A DNA stretch of 53,689 nucleotides, from contig JAEXGR010000008.1 of assembly GCA_023450745.1 (NCBI GenBank), positions 1-53,689 of the forward strand, written 5' to 3'. Source of the stretch: Synergistota bacterium. GTDB lineage: Bacteria > Synergistota > Synergistia > Synergistales > Synergistaceae. The notes beneath the pieces were generated by a model that saw only the letters and a program-made list of their open reading frames with translations, had not been told where the DNA came from and ran no database searches. Below are positions 32,847 through 40,989 of the stretch, piece after piece; position 1 is the first letter of the stretch, and the number at the start of each line of letters is the position of its first letter. Made by a program: the position numbers and the translations under genes.

Positions 32847-33833
32847 ATGATGAGCAATTTACCGATAAACCCCGGTATCACCGATGTCCTGAAGGCGTAT
32901 AAATTTCTAAAAAGCCGCGTGCGCCGCACGCCCACCGAATATTCGCACGCGCTGTCCGCGAAGGCGGGAGCCCCCGTCTACCTGAAACTTGAAAATCAGC
33001 AGCTCTGCGGCTCCTTCAAGCTCCGCGGCGCGCTCTACAAGATGAACTCGCTCACGCCAGGCGAAAGGGCCCTCGGCGTGGTGACCTGTTCCAGCGGCAA
33101 CCACGGCCAGGGCGTGGCGACGGCCGCCCGGGAGCTGCGGATAAAGACTAAAATATTCGTCCCCGCCCTTTGCCCTGAAACCAAAAAAGAGGCGATCCGG
33201 TGGCGGGGCGGAGAATTTGTAGAGCTCGTCGTCGCCGGCGGAGACTATGACTTCACGGAGAAGACGGCTCACGAATACGCCGCGGCGCACGGAATCACTT
33301 ACGTCTCCTCCTTTGAAGACGCGACCGTCGTCGCGGGGCAGGGGACGGCCGGCCTGGAGATGTTCATGGACGAGCCGGACATCGAGCTGCTGCTGGTGCC
33401 CGCGGGCGGCGGCGGGCTCATGAACGGCGTGGCGATCGCCGCTAAAGCACTCAACCCAAGCGTTGAAATATGGGGCGTGCAGACCGACGCCTCAAATCCC
33501 TGGGTCGTCTCGTGGCCCTGCGGGCTCGTAAAAGAGGTTGAATACGGCGAAACGCTCGCCGACGGCCTTGCGGGCGGCATCCCGCAAAGCCTCCTCTCCC
33601 TCGCGAAGCTCCGCGTCTCGGGGATACTGGAGGTTACGGAGCAAGAGCTGGCCGCGGCGATCGCCTTCATGCACCGCGAACAGCACCAGGTGATCGAAGG
33701 CGCGGGGGCCGTGGGGATCGCGGCGCTGCTTGCCGGAAAGGCTCCCGTCAAAGGCCGCAAAACGGGCGTCGTCGTCTCGGGCGGAAACATCGACGAGGCC
33801 AAGCTCCTCAAAGTGCTCGCCGAATACAAATAA
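32847..33833 (+). CDS. PLP-dependent threonine/serine dehydratase (catabolic, TdcB/serine racemase-like)
   Basis: Fold-type II PLP enzyme of 328 residues, without a C-terminal ACT regulatory domain, so catabolic rather than biosynthetic. Key motifs are the PLP lysine in CGSFKLRGALYKM (about 55-67), the Asn loop SSGNHGQGVA, and the phosphate-binding PAGGGGLMNG. It deaminates threonine to 2-oxobutyrate or serine to pyruvate; some relatives act on hydroxylated amino acids or racemise serine. GGGAGG lies 7-10 nt before the start. It could feed oxo acids to fermentation alongside the transporters in this window. Confidence 0.92.
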   Translation: MMSNLPINPGITDVLKAYKFLKSRVRRTPTEYSHALSAKAGAPVYLKLENQQLCGSFKLRGALYKMNSLTPGERALGVVTCSSGNHGQGVATAARELRIKTKIFVPALCPETKKEAIRWRGGEFVELVVAGGDYDFTEKTAHEYAAAHGITYVSSFEDATVVAGQGTAGLEMFMDEPDIELLLVPAGGGGLMNGVAIAAKALNPSVEIWGVQTDASNPWVVSWPCGLVKEVEYGETLADGLAGGIPQSLLSLAKLRVSGILEVTEQELAAAIAFMHREQHQVIEGAGAVGIAALLAGKAPVKGRKTGVVVSGGNIDEAKLLKVLAEYK

Positions 33834-33911
33834 CCGCCGCGCAGCCTCTTGAAAAGTTTTCCCCGCGCGCCTGAAAACAAATAGACGCATTGATTCTTTT
33901 GAATATATTGT

Positions 33912-33952
33912 TATAATATTATCGTATTGACATGTGTCAATACGATAATATT
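33912..33952. promoter_or_regulatory. 38-bp palindrome overlapping a -10 element upstream of the arsenite methyltransferase gene
   Basis: Two perfect 18-bp arms (33915-33932 and 33935-33952) flank a 2-bp centre. The central part is TTGACA-TG-TGTCAA. A TATAAT (33912-33917) runs into the left arm, so a bound repressor would block the promoter. It lies 12 bp before the GTG start and is too close to the coding region to be a terminator, and no T-run follows. Confidence 0.7.
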
Positions 33953-33963
33953 TTGAAAGAGCG

Positions 33964-34743
33964 GTGTTTGTTTTGGCGGACATTCGGGAATCAATAAAAC
34001 AGGCATATACGGAGGCGGTGGAGTCTGCCGCGCGGGGCGCCGGAGAGCGGCTTGCCATAAGCGACATGACGCGGGACAACTATGACGAAGAGACCCTGCG
34101 GGAGCTGCCCGTGCCGACCTTCGGGTGCGGCAACCCCATCGAGGCGGCCCTGCTCAAAGCCGGAGAACGGGTGCTGGACCTCGGAAGCGGCGCGGGGCTG
34201 GACCTTCTGCTCGCGGCCAAGCGCGTCGGCGCGCAGGGACACGTTTACGGCCTCGACATGACGCAGGCGATGCTCGATAAGGCGAGAAAAAATATCGACC
34301 GGCTCGGCATGCGGAACATCACGCTGCTGCGCGGCTACATCGAGGAGATTCCGCTGCACGACGGAAGCGTCGACGTGCTGCTCTCAAACTGCGTCATCAA
34401 CCTCTCGCCGGACAAGGACAGGGTCTTCGGCGAGGCCTTCCGCGTCCTCACCCATGGCGGCCGTTTCTGCGTCTCGGACGTCGTGCTGATGAAAAAGGTG
34501 CCGGAAAAGCTGAAAAACAGCCCCGCCGCCTGGTCCGGGTGAGTGGCGGGCGCTCTTCCGGCGGAAGAGTACGGAGAAAAACTCCAAAGAGCGGGCTTCA
34601 CACAGGTCAGCGTAAGGATAACCAAACCCCACGAGATCAACATGGAGGTTGTAAAAAGCAGCGTCATGGACCTCACGGAAGAGGATATGCGAAACATCGA
34701 GGGAGTCTCCGCAAGCGCCCTCATCACCGCGGTAAAGCCATAA
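33964..34743 (+). CDS. arsM: Arsenite S-adenosylmethionine methyltransferase, probable selenoprotein (UGA read as Sec)
   Basis: SAM-dependent enzyme that methylates As(III). The visible motifs are FGCGNPIEAALL, SAM motif I VLDLGSGAGLDLLLAA, and SNCVINLSPDK, which carries one arsenic-binding cysteine. The frame meets TGA at 34540-34542 and continues unbroken as VAGALPAEEYGEKLQRAGF to 34743. In the family this stretch reads W-x-G-C-x-AGAL, so the TGA sits exactly on the second conserved arsenic-binding Cys. A hairpin CTCTTCC-GGC-GGAAGAG (34553-34569) begins 11 nt after the TGA with G at the start of its loop, as expected for a bacterial SECIS. I therefore annotate one protein of about 259 residues with Sec near 193. 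A nonsense mutation is the alternative. The start is GTG 33964 or TTG 33973. Confidence 0.8.
34553..34569 (+). promoter_or_regulatory. Candidate bacterial SECIS hairpin
   Basis: Perfect 7-bp stem CTCTTCC / GGAAGAG with loop GGC, starting 11 nt after the in-frame TGA at 34540. The distance and the G in the first loop position match known bSECIS elements that recruit SelB. Confidence 0.65.
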
Positions 34744-34747
34744 CGAA

Positions 34748-34774
34748 AGAGCGGGGCGCAGCCCCGCTCTTTTT
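34748..34774 (+). terminator. Intrinsic terminator
   Basis: A 10-bp stem AGAGCGGGGC / GCCCCGCTCT with loop GCA and TTTTT, five bases after the methyltransferase stop. Its position after 34743, not after the TGA at 34542, supports the full-length reading of arsM. Confidence 0.92.
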
Positions 34775-34795
34775 GTGTTCACTTGGGGCCCCGCC

Positions 34796-35464
34796 CTAGC
34801 CGATAGACGGCAGCAGCGGTATCTTCAGCTCCGGCACCGGGCCAAGGACGTCCTTCGTCGCGTCAAGCTCCATATCGAAGAGGGCCTGCGTTATCCGCAT
34901 CTGCGTGAGGTTGTCCGTCTCGTAGCTGATAGAAAAGCGCCGGTAGCCGAACTTCTCGGCGAAGAACGAAAGGTTTGAGTTCTCCCGCCCCGTAAACGTC
35001 TGGAACGACTTATGGAGCGACTCCATGAAGGCGGCCTCGTTGAAAAAGGGGTCTTCGTTGACGAGCAGCAGCACCTTGCACTCATCCACCAGGACGTTTT
35101 CGCTCCAAATGTCGCAGAGGGTGAGCCCCGCCATCAGCCCCGGGTACTGGTGCAGCAGCGGCAGCACCGAATGCTCAAGCTGCTCGGAGTAGGAGAATAC
35201 CATCGTAAAGCCGAGCTCCAGCCCGCCGTTGCGGCCCGGGTCGATCATGTTCTGGCGCGCCATCGTGCCGACGTTCCCGCTCTGAAAGCTGCGCAGGTAG
35301 AGAAACTCGCTCTTCATCTCGAGGGCGAGCCCCGCGAGGCTGCCCAGCAGCGGATTATAGAGCCTGTTCACCGTCACCGGCGAGTAATCTTTTCCATAAG
35401 GAACCCACGGCGCGATGTCCAGGTCGATGTTTTGGTCCCAATAGGGGAGTACGGAATTTATCAT
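34796..35464 (-). CDS. Protein of unknown function
   Basis: A 222-residue soluble protein without signal peptide or membrane helices that I do not recognise. It is rich in hydrophobic beta-type segments (GLELGFTMVFSYSEQ, CKVLLLVNEDPFF) and has one aromatic-rich start (VLPYWDQNIDLDIAPWVPYG). GGAGG lies 9 nt before the ATG, which supports a real gene. It converges with arsM and stands about 220 bp from the next leftward gene, so it is probably transcribed alone. The evenly mixed composition and the absence of stop codons in only this frame support coding. Confidence 0.7.
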   Translation of the reverse strand: MINSVLPYWDQNIDLDIAPWVPYGKDYSPVTVNRLYNPLLGSLAGLALEMKSEFLYLRSFQSGNVGTMARQNMIDPGRNGGLELGFTMVFSYSEQLEHSVLPLLHQYPGLMAGLTLCDIWSENVLVDECKVLLLVNEDPFFNEAAFMESLHKSFQTFTGRENSNLSFFAEKFGYRRFSISYETDNLTQMRITQALFDMELDATKDVLGPVPELKIPLLPSIG

Positions 35465-35684
35465 CAGCCGCAGCCTCCTTCTTTACTTATTTGGGAAGAT
35501 TATAGCATCACGGGGCGGCGCGGTAAATCGCGGCGGACAAACAAACAGGGCAAACGCGTGAAATACGCCCCGCGCGCCCCTTTCGCTTCCACAGCTTCGC
35601 AGGCGGCGTCCGCTTCGGTGAAAAAAGGACCGCGGCGTCTTCTCGCGGTCCTCTCGTTTATCCAATATTTTTCCCGAAGGTTTA

Positions 35685-36500
35685 TCAGCGTTCCAGATGC
35701 CACTTCGCGAAGAGCTCCGCCACCGTCATCTCCTCGCGAATGCCGTACCGTGTCAGCGCGAAGTCGTACTTTACGGGGTCGCCGGGGCATATTTCCCGGA
35801 AATTCTCCGTGATCTCCGCGGCGGCCTTGCCGTTCGCGCTCTTTGACGAGCAGAGGCCGAGCGTCGTCGTGATGTTAAACATGTGGGTGTCGAGCGGTAT
35901 CAGCAGCTCCGCGGGCGAGAGTCCCCGCCAGCCGCCGGGGTCAACGTCGTCGCGGCGCACCATCCAGCGCAGAAAGAGGGCCATGCGCTTGCAGGCGCTG
36001 CCCTTTGAGGGGCGCGGCAGCAGAAACATGTTATCGCGTCCCGCGCAGCGGTTGAAGGTGTCGGCAAAGTTCTCCATCGCCTCGCGCATATCCCCCCGGT
36101 AGCCGGAGACAAAAAGCGCCTCGAGGCTGCCGCAGCGGCGCAGCACCTCGCCGGTCGCGGCAAGGAAGCCGCACATCTCGCCGCAGTCGGTGAAGCGGTG
36201 GACGAAGCCGCAGAGCTTCTCCTCGTGGTCGCGCCGCGCGCTGTTTTTAAGATATTCGGCGGGATGGGGGCCAAGCGCGTCCAGCACCTTTTTAACGCTC
36301 TTCAATATCTGCGCGACCTTGCCGTAGGCGAGCCCGGAGGCGATGAGTCCCGCCACCTCGCGGTCCGCCGTCTCCTCATAGTCGTATAAAAACTGAAGCG
36401 GATCGGGTGACACGTAGATCCGCCTGTTGTAATCCCCGTATATCTTTTCAAAAATCTCCCGGCTCGCGATCCTGGCCGGCGTCTCCTCCAGCGGCTTCAA
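35685..36500 (-). CDS. TIGR02757 (DUF2400) family protein
   Basis: A 271-residue helical protein. The N-terminal IYGDYNRRIYVSPDPLQFLYDYEETADREVAGLIASGLAYGKV region, read in pieces, and the later KRMALFLRWMVRRDDVDPGGW stretch are the family signatures. The RWMVR-D-x-D-P-G-W motif and the LIPLDTHMF segment resemble helix-hairpin-helix DNA glycosylases of the endonuclease III type, so a DNA repair role is possible, but no function is established. The start is TTG at 36500 without an obvious ribosome binding site, 4 bp after the flavin reductase gene, so it is probably translated by coupling. Confidence 0.85.
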   Translation of the reverse strand: MKPLEETPARIASREIFEKIYGDYNRRIYVSPDPLQFLYDYEETADREVAGLIASGLAYGKVAQILKSVKKVLDALGPHPAEYLKNSARRDHEEKLCGFVHRFTDCGEMCGFLAATGEVLRRCGSLEALFVSGYRGDMREAMENFADTFNRCAGRDNMFLLPRPSKGSACKRMALFLRWMVRRDDVDPGGWRGLSPAELLIPLDTHMFNITTTLGLCSSKSANGKAAAEITENFREICPGDPVKYDFALTRYGIREEMTVAELFAKWHLER

Positions 36501-36504
36501 AACG

Positions 36505-37029
36505 CTACTTGAGGGTGTTGAAGCCGAAGGTCGGGGCGGTCTTCGGCGATTTGCCCTTTTTGATTTTATGGTAATCGCCGTAGGTGAGCAGCGGCGCCTC
36601 TTTAAGGTATACGGACTCCCGCACCTCGCCGATGAAGAGCATGTGGCTCGGCATTTCGATCGTCTTTACCACCTTCGCCTCAAAGGCGGCGACGCTCCAC
36701 TCCTCGATGAGCGGCGTGCCCTCGCCGGCAAGGCTGTACTTGACGTTCGCGAACTTATCGATGTCGCGTCCCGATTTGAAGCCGAACTGCCCGATGAAGG
36801 TCATCGGCACGTCCTGTTCGAGGACCGCGACAGAAAAGCGGCCGCTCTTTTCGATCATTTCCGTCGTGAGGTTGGCCTTGTTGAGGCAGGTGGCGACGCA
36901 TATCGGTTCGGAGGTTATCTGCATCACGGTATTGGCAATCTGCCCGTTCAGCCTGCCCTCAAGGTCCGTGCTGACGATATACATCCCGTAGGTCAGGGAA
37001 AAGAGCGCTTTCATATCGATGTTGCCCAT
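36505..37029 (-). CDS. Flavin reductase-like FMN-binding protein
   Basis: A 174-residue protein of the FMN-binding split-barrel fold. The start MKALFSLTYGMYIVSTDLEGRLNG and the NTVMQITSEPICVATCLNK segment are typical; N and T near here contact FMN. The later SGRFSVAVLEQD and FIGEVRES strands complete the barrel. Relatives include the flavoreductase half of high-molecular-weight rubredoxins, which help anaerobes remove oxygen or nitric oxide. GGAGG is 9 nt upstream. It precedes the TIGR02757 gene by 4 bp and follows ferritin by about 90 bp on the same strand, a small oxidative-stress neighbourhood. Confidence 0.9.
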   Translation of the reverse strand: MGNIDMKALFSLTYGMYIVSTDLEGRLNGQIANTVMQITSEPICVATCLNKANLTTEMIEKSGRFSVAVLEQDVPMTFIGQFGFKSGRDIDKFANVKYSLAGEGTPLIEEWSVAAFEAKVVKTIEMPSHMLFIGEVRESVYLKEAPLLTYGDYHKIKKGKSPKTAPTFGFNTLK

Positions 37030-37121
37030 CTTCGTTGCCTCCTTTGGTTTTTATCCGTTGCCCGTTACGTAAATGCGCCGGAGCGCTTAAAGCCCGGCAC
37101 ATCAGTGTAATTCTTAAGATC

Positions 37122-37613
37122 TTAAGCTCTCTCGCCCAGCTCTTTGTCGAGCATCGCAAGCGAAATGGGGATCTCGCCGAGCTTCTTGAACTTCGCGAGG
37201 ATCTCCATCGCGTGCTCCTCTTCCTCGACCTGCTCCTCGACGAACCAGGAGAGCATTCCGCGCGTCGCGTAATCCTTCATCTCCATCGCCGTCTCCACCA
37301 GTCCGTAGATGAGCGCCGTCACCTTTTGCTCATGCTCAAGCGTCTGCTGGAAGATCTCCGTCGCGTTCTTCCATTCGCTGCGGGGGGCGGCGATGGCCTC
37401 GAGGAGGACGCGGCCGCCGCGCGCGGCGACATACTCATATATCTTCATCGCGTGCTCCTGCTCCTCGGCGGCCTGCTTCTTCATCCAGTGGGCGCAGCCC
37501 TGAAGGTCGTTGGCGTCAAACCAGGAAGCCATGGAGAGATAGAGGTAGGCGGACTCCAGCTCCGCACGAATTTGTCCGTTAAGCGCCTTTTCCATTTTTG
37601 CATCAATGATCAT
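37122..37613 (-). CDS. ftn: Ferritin (non-haem, bacterial)
   Basis: Iron-storage protein, about 163 residues from the ATG at 37613. The four-helix bundle carries the ferroxidase ligands: E in RAELESAYLYLSMASW, the E-x-x-H of AAEEQEHAMKIYEY, and E in the third-fourth helix pair (TLEHEQKV and VEEQVEEEEHAMEIL). No haem-binding Met signature of bacterioferritin is apparent. The longer GTG start four codons upstream overlaps the purine-rich AGAAAGG, which is better read as the ribosome binding site. It stores iron as ferrihydrite and protects against peroxide. Confidence 0.95.
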   Translation of the reverse strand: MIIDAKMEKALNGQIRAELESAYLYLSMASWFDANDLQGCAHWMKKQAAEEQEHAMKIYEYVAARGGRVLLEAIAAPRSEWKNATEIFQQTLEHEQKVTALIYGLVETAMEMKDYATRGMLSWFVEEQVEEEEHAMEILAKFKKLGEIPISLAMLDKELGERA

Positions 37614-37772
37614 CTTGAATCGCACCTTTCTGTTTTATAGAAATTACCTTTTTAAATCAAAATCATTATAAATATCATAGCGCAGATAGTGGCAAAGTCA
37701 AGATTAAAATACGTATTGTGGTAATTTTAGCCATAAACGGCAAAATTTTAATCTTATTGCGGAAGCGGTCCC

Positions 37773-39452
37773 CTACCGTTTCATCATCGCGCCCTCCGAG
37801 GCGGAGGCCGCCAGCTTCGCGTATATCCGCAGCCAGCCGTCGGGCGCGTCGGGCGCGGGAGCGCGCCACTCTTTGAGCCGCGCGGCGATCTCTTCCCCGG
37901 AAAGCGCCGCCGAGATCTCTTTTTTATCTATATCCACGGTGATCATGTCGCCGTCGCGCAGCGCCGCGAGCGGCCCCCCTTCGGCGGCTTCGGGCGAGAT
38001 ATGGCCGACATAGCAGCCGTTGTTGGTCCCGGAAAAACGGCCGTCCGTTATCAGGGCGACCTTTTCCGCAAGCCCCGTCCCGTAGAGGAATTTCATCGCG
38101 TGGAACATCTCGCGCATCCCGGGGCCGCCCTTAGGCCCTTCGTAACGTACCACGACGACGCTGCCGGGCTCAACCTCCCGCGCGAGTATCGCACGGTTCG
38201 CCGCCTCTTCGGAGTCGAAGACGCGCGCCGGCCCCGTAAAACGGAACATCGAGGGAGCCATCGCCGCCGGCTTGGCCACCGCGCCGCCGGGGGCGATATT
38301 GCCGCGCAGCAGGCAGAGCCCCTTTTCCCGGCTGAAGGGCGCCTCCATGCTTTTGATCACGTTTCTGTCCGTGCCGTACGGGTTTTGATAATTTTTTATG
38401 TTGTCCGCCAGCGACGCGCCGCTCACGGTCAGGGCCTCCTGATGAAGCAGCGGCCGCACCTCGCGCATCACCTGCGGGATGCCGCCCGCCCGGTAAAAAT
38501 CTTCCATGTCGTATTTCGCGGCGGGGTTCACCTTCGCGACGAGCGGCACCCTTTCGCTCTGCGAATCGATCATCGCGAATATCTTTTGCGGGTCAAGCCC
38601 CGCCTCGTAGGCGATCGCGCAAAGGTGCATCACGCAGTTCGTCGAAGCGCCCGTGGCCAGCATCACGACGGCGGCGTTCTCCAGCGAGTCCTCCGTGATG
38701 ATCCGCCGCGCGGTGATATTCTCATTGACAAGCGCGACGATCCGGCGGCCCGCCTCCTCGGAACTCCGCAGACGCTCCGCGTAGACGGCGGGGATGAGCG
38801 CCGAGCCCGGCAGCGACATGCCCATCGCCTCCGCGAGGGCTCCCATCGAGTTCGCGGTGCCGTAGAAAGAGCAGGAACCGCAGCCCGGGCAGGAGGCCTC
38901 CTCAAGCATCGTCAGCGCCGCCTCGCCGGCCGCCCCGGCCTCAAACATGCCGACCGCCTCGGAGAGAGAGGTAGAATCGCTCTTTCTGCCGTCAAACTCC
39001 ACGCCGCCGAGCATCGGGCCGCCGACGGCCATGATCGCGGGAATGTCAAGACGCGCCGCGCCCATCAGCATCCCGGGGACGATCTTGTCGCAGGAACCGA
39101 GCATTACAAGGCCGTCGAGGTTATGGGCCCTCGCCATGCTCTCCAAGTCGTTTGCGATCAGCTCGCGCGAGGGCAGGATATATTTCATGCCTCCGTGCCC
39201 GCTCGCAAGGCCGTCGCAGGCTCCGATCACCCCGAATTCCACCGCCGTGCCGCCGGCGCGGTAGATGCCTCTCTTGACGAACTCCGCTGCCTGACGCAGG
39301 TTGAAATGCCCCGTCACCAGCTCGTTCCAGGAGTTGGCGACGCCGATAATGGGCCCTTTGAGGTCTTCGTCGGACCGCCCCATCGATTTATAGAGGGCGC
39401 GGGCCTCTTTAAAATTTATATTTTCCAGATGCCGCGTACTTGTATACTTCAT
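37773..39452 (-). CDS. ilvD: Dihydroxy-acid dehydratase
   Basis: Fe-S enzyme of branched-chain amino-acid and pantothenate synthesis, 559 residues. Cluster cysteines are in LGSCDKIVPGMLM and EASCPGCGSCSFYGTANSMG (family signature). The C-terminal region has GPKGGPGMREM and TDGRFSG, both conserved in IlvD. It converts 2,3-dihydroxyisovalerate to 2-oxoisovalerate and the isoleucine analogue. No other ilv genes are adjacent. The IlvD/Edd family also contains sugar-acid dehydratases, but the motifs fit IlvD best. It is divergent from the GNAT genes. Confidence 0.93.
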   Translation of the reverse strand: MKYTSTRHLENINFKEARALYKSMGRSDEDLKGPIIGVANSWNELVTGHFNLRQAAEFVKRGIYRAGGTAVEFGVIGACDGLASGHGGMKYILPSRELIANDLESMARAHNLDGLVMLGSCDKIVPGMLMGAARLDIPAIMAVGGPMLGGVEFDGRKSDSTSLSEAVGMFEAGAAGEAALTMLEEASCPGCGSCSFYGTANSMGALAEAMGMSLPGSALIPAVYAERLRSSEEAGRRIVALVNENITARRIITEDSLENAAVVMLATGASTNCVMHLCAIAYEAGLDPQKIFAMIDSQSERVPLVAKVNPAAKYDMEDFYRAGGIPQVMREVRPLLHQEALTVSGASLADNIKNYQNPYGTDRNVIKSMEAPFSREKGLCLLRGNIAPGGAVAKPAAMAPSMFRFTGPARVFDSEEAANRAILAREVEPGSVVVVRYEGPKGGPGMREMFHAMKFLYGTGLAEKVALITDGRFSGTNNGCYVGHISPEAAEGGPLAALRDGDMITVDIDKKEISAALSGEEIAARLKEWRAPAPDAPDGWLRIYAKLAASASEGAMMKR

Positions 39453-39695
39453 CCTTTAAACGTCACATCCTTTCCAAAATATGATATCACAGCGCCGCGA
39501 AAAATTTTGCCGGCCCCGCGCGGATGCGCCAAAATGAGCAAAAATGACGCGGACTGCACCCGCCGCCTCTGCGGGGCAAAATGCGCTCCGCCGCAATCGG
39601 CGTCTCCGGTATGCCGCCGGCTTTTTTCTTTTTGCGATTACGGTACGATTAGAGTACAATAGAAAACATCATAGATGTTCGGGAGGTCCGGCATT

Positions 39696-40196
39696 TTGGA
39701 AATAAGACCTGTAATGCTCGAAGACGCGGAGGCGATTGCCGCCATCAGAAGGCAAAACGGCGTGCGGGAGGGCGTGCTCGCCCTTTCCAGCGAAAGGATT
39801 GACGCCACCGCAAGTTTCTTAAGCTCGCTCACCGGAAGGGACAGGGGGTTTGTCGCCGTGGAAAACGGCCGAGTCGTCGGCTTCTCCGTGCTGATCGCGA
39901 ACAGAGAGCCCTGCCGTTCACACAGCGCCTTCATCGCGGTGATGGTAGACACGAACTTTCAGCAAAAAGGAATCGGGCACAAACTTTTGAAACAGCTGGT
40001 AGACCGCGCGGACAACGAGCTGATGCTCCACCGCCTGGAGTTGCTGGTGCTCACCGACAACGAAAAGGCGATCAAGCTCTATAAAAATCTTGGCTTCATG
40101 GTGGAGGCGACGAAAAAACACGCCGCCGTCGTGAAGGGCGAGTTCGTCAGCGAGTACCTGATGGGAAGACTTCGCGGAGAGGGAGCCGAGATATGA
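39696..40196 (+). CDS. GNAT-family N-acetyltransferase (first of a tandem pair)
   Basis: Acetyl-CoA-dependent transferase, about 166 residues from the TTG at 39696. That start gives the usual (M)EIRPVMLEDAEAI opening and has GGGAGG 9 nt upstream; a longer ATG at 39675 lacks a site. The acetyl-CoA loop is VDTNFQQKGIGHKLLKQLV (Q/R-x-x-G-x-G/A), followed by LTDNEKAIKLYKNLGFMVEA. Its stop overlaps the start of the next, similar gene by 4 bp. The two proteins have the same length and share the C-terminal S-E-Y-L-M-type ending, so they arose by tandem duplication. The substrate is unknown. Confidence 0.9.
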   Translation: MEIRPVMLEDAEAIAAIRRQNGVREGVLALSSERIDATASFLSSLTGRDRGFVAVENGRVVGFSVLIANREPCRSHSAFIAVMVDTNFQQKGIGHKLLKQLVDRADNELMLHRLELLVLTDNEKAIKLYKNLGFMVEATKKHAAVVKGEFVSEYLMGRLRGEGAEI

Positions 40197-40693
40197 GGAT
40201 CAGACCCGTAACGCCGGCAGACGCCGGGAAAATCGACAGCATCAACGCCAGGGTGACGGAGGGAGGGTTCTTCAACTTCTCCACCGGAGAGCTGGAGAGC
40301 GCGGAAAGGCTGATCGCGGGGCTCACGCAGTTCGACCACATGCTCGTGCTTGAAACGGAGACGGAGCCGCGGGAGATATGCGCCGTGGTCCTGCTGAAGG
40401 TCAACCACCAGATATTCCTGCGCCGGATGGCGGTCCTCAGAATCATCGTCGACCCCAAATGGCAGGGACAGGGGCTTGGAAAGGCGCTGATGGCCACGGC
40501 TCTTGAGCTCGCGGACGACGAGCTGATGATGGAGCGCGTCGAGGTGGAGATACCGACGGACAACGTAAACGCGCTGAAGCTCTGTAAAGCCGCGGGGTTC
40601 AAGGTCGAGGGGATCGCGAAAGACTGGATGCGCAGCTCCGAGGGACATTTTGTCGACGCCTACCTCATGGCGCACTGCCGCAACGCAAAATAA
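40193..40693 (+). CDS. GNAT-family N-acetyltransferase (second of a tandem pair)
   Basis: 166 residues, starting MRIRPVTPADAGKIDSI. The acetyl-CoA motif is VDPKWQGQGLGKALMATAL, and the C-terminal NVNALKLCKAAGFKVEG plus HFVDAYLMAHC parallel the first copy. The ATG overlaps the upstream stop (ATGA), so both are made from one message, possibly as a heterodimer. Members of this type often acetylate small amines or ribosomal protein N termini; neither is shown here. A strong terminator follows. Confidence 0.9.
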   Translation: MRIRPVTPADAGKIDSINARVTEGGFFNFSTGELESAERLIAGLTQFDHMLVLETETEPREICAVVLLKVNHQIFLRRMAVLRIIVDPKWQGQGLGKALMATALELADDELMMERVEVEIPTDNVNALKLCKAAGFKVEGIAKDWMRSSEGHFVDAYLMAHCRNAK

Positions 40694-40708
40694 CTATTGT
40701 CACCGGCT

Positions 40709-40739
40709 GAGGGGGGCTTATGGCTCCCCTCTTTTTTTT
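40709..40739 (+). terminator. Intrinsic terminator
   Basis: Stem GAGGGG / CCCCTC with a 10-base inner region and a run of eight Ts, 16 bp after the second GNAT stop. Confidence 0.88.
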
Positions 40740-40989
40740 GTCTCTGCAAACGGCGGACGGCTCAAAACCGGCGGGGGACGTCGTAGTTTTTTATTTAGGT
40801 TTATATGTTAATTATCGATTTAATCTTATTTTAACCGCTTCGATTTCGTCAATGCTTTTATACTTGTTTATATCTCATCAATTTTGCTATTAAATGCGGG
40901 GGATTAAAGAGAATAATAGAGATTGTCTTCACAATCTCGCCGTTCCACCTCCCTTCGCGGGGGACGGCAAAAACACGGAGGTATTATTT
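40740..40989 (+). promoter_or_regulatory. 5' region of the alanine/glycine symporter with two tandem hairpins
   Basis: AT-rich upstream half (probable promoter around 40790-40890), then a perfect 8-bp hairpin GAGATTGT-CTTC-ACAATCTC (40919-40938) directly abutting a second stem GCCGT/ACGGC (40939-40968). The second ends 13 bp before GGAGG, followed by a short A-run rather than a T-run, so it is not a terminator. It could affect message stability or access to the ribosome binding site. It does not match the glycine riboswitch core by eye. Confidence 0.4.

Noticed and set aside
34540..34542. Frameshift or ordinary pseudogene as explanation for the broken arsM
   Set aside because: Both halves are in the same phase, no indel is needed, and the stop is UGA exactly at a conserved Cys with a hairpin downstream. 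A nonsense mutation remains possible but is less likely.
40919..40968. Glycine riboswitch before the AGCS symporter
   Set aside because: The conserved glycine-aptamer core sequences are not visible; only two simple stems.
40894..40989. N-terminal extension of the alanine/glycine symporter
   Set aside because: The extension covers two perfect hairpins, while GGAGG and a membrane-protein-like N terminus support the ATG at 40990.
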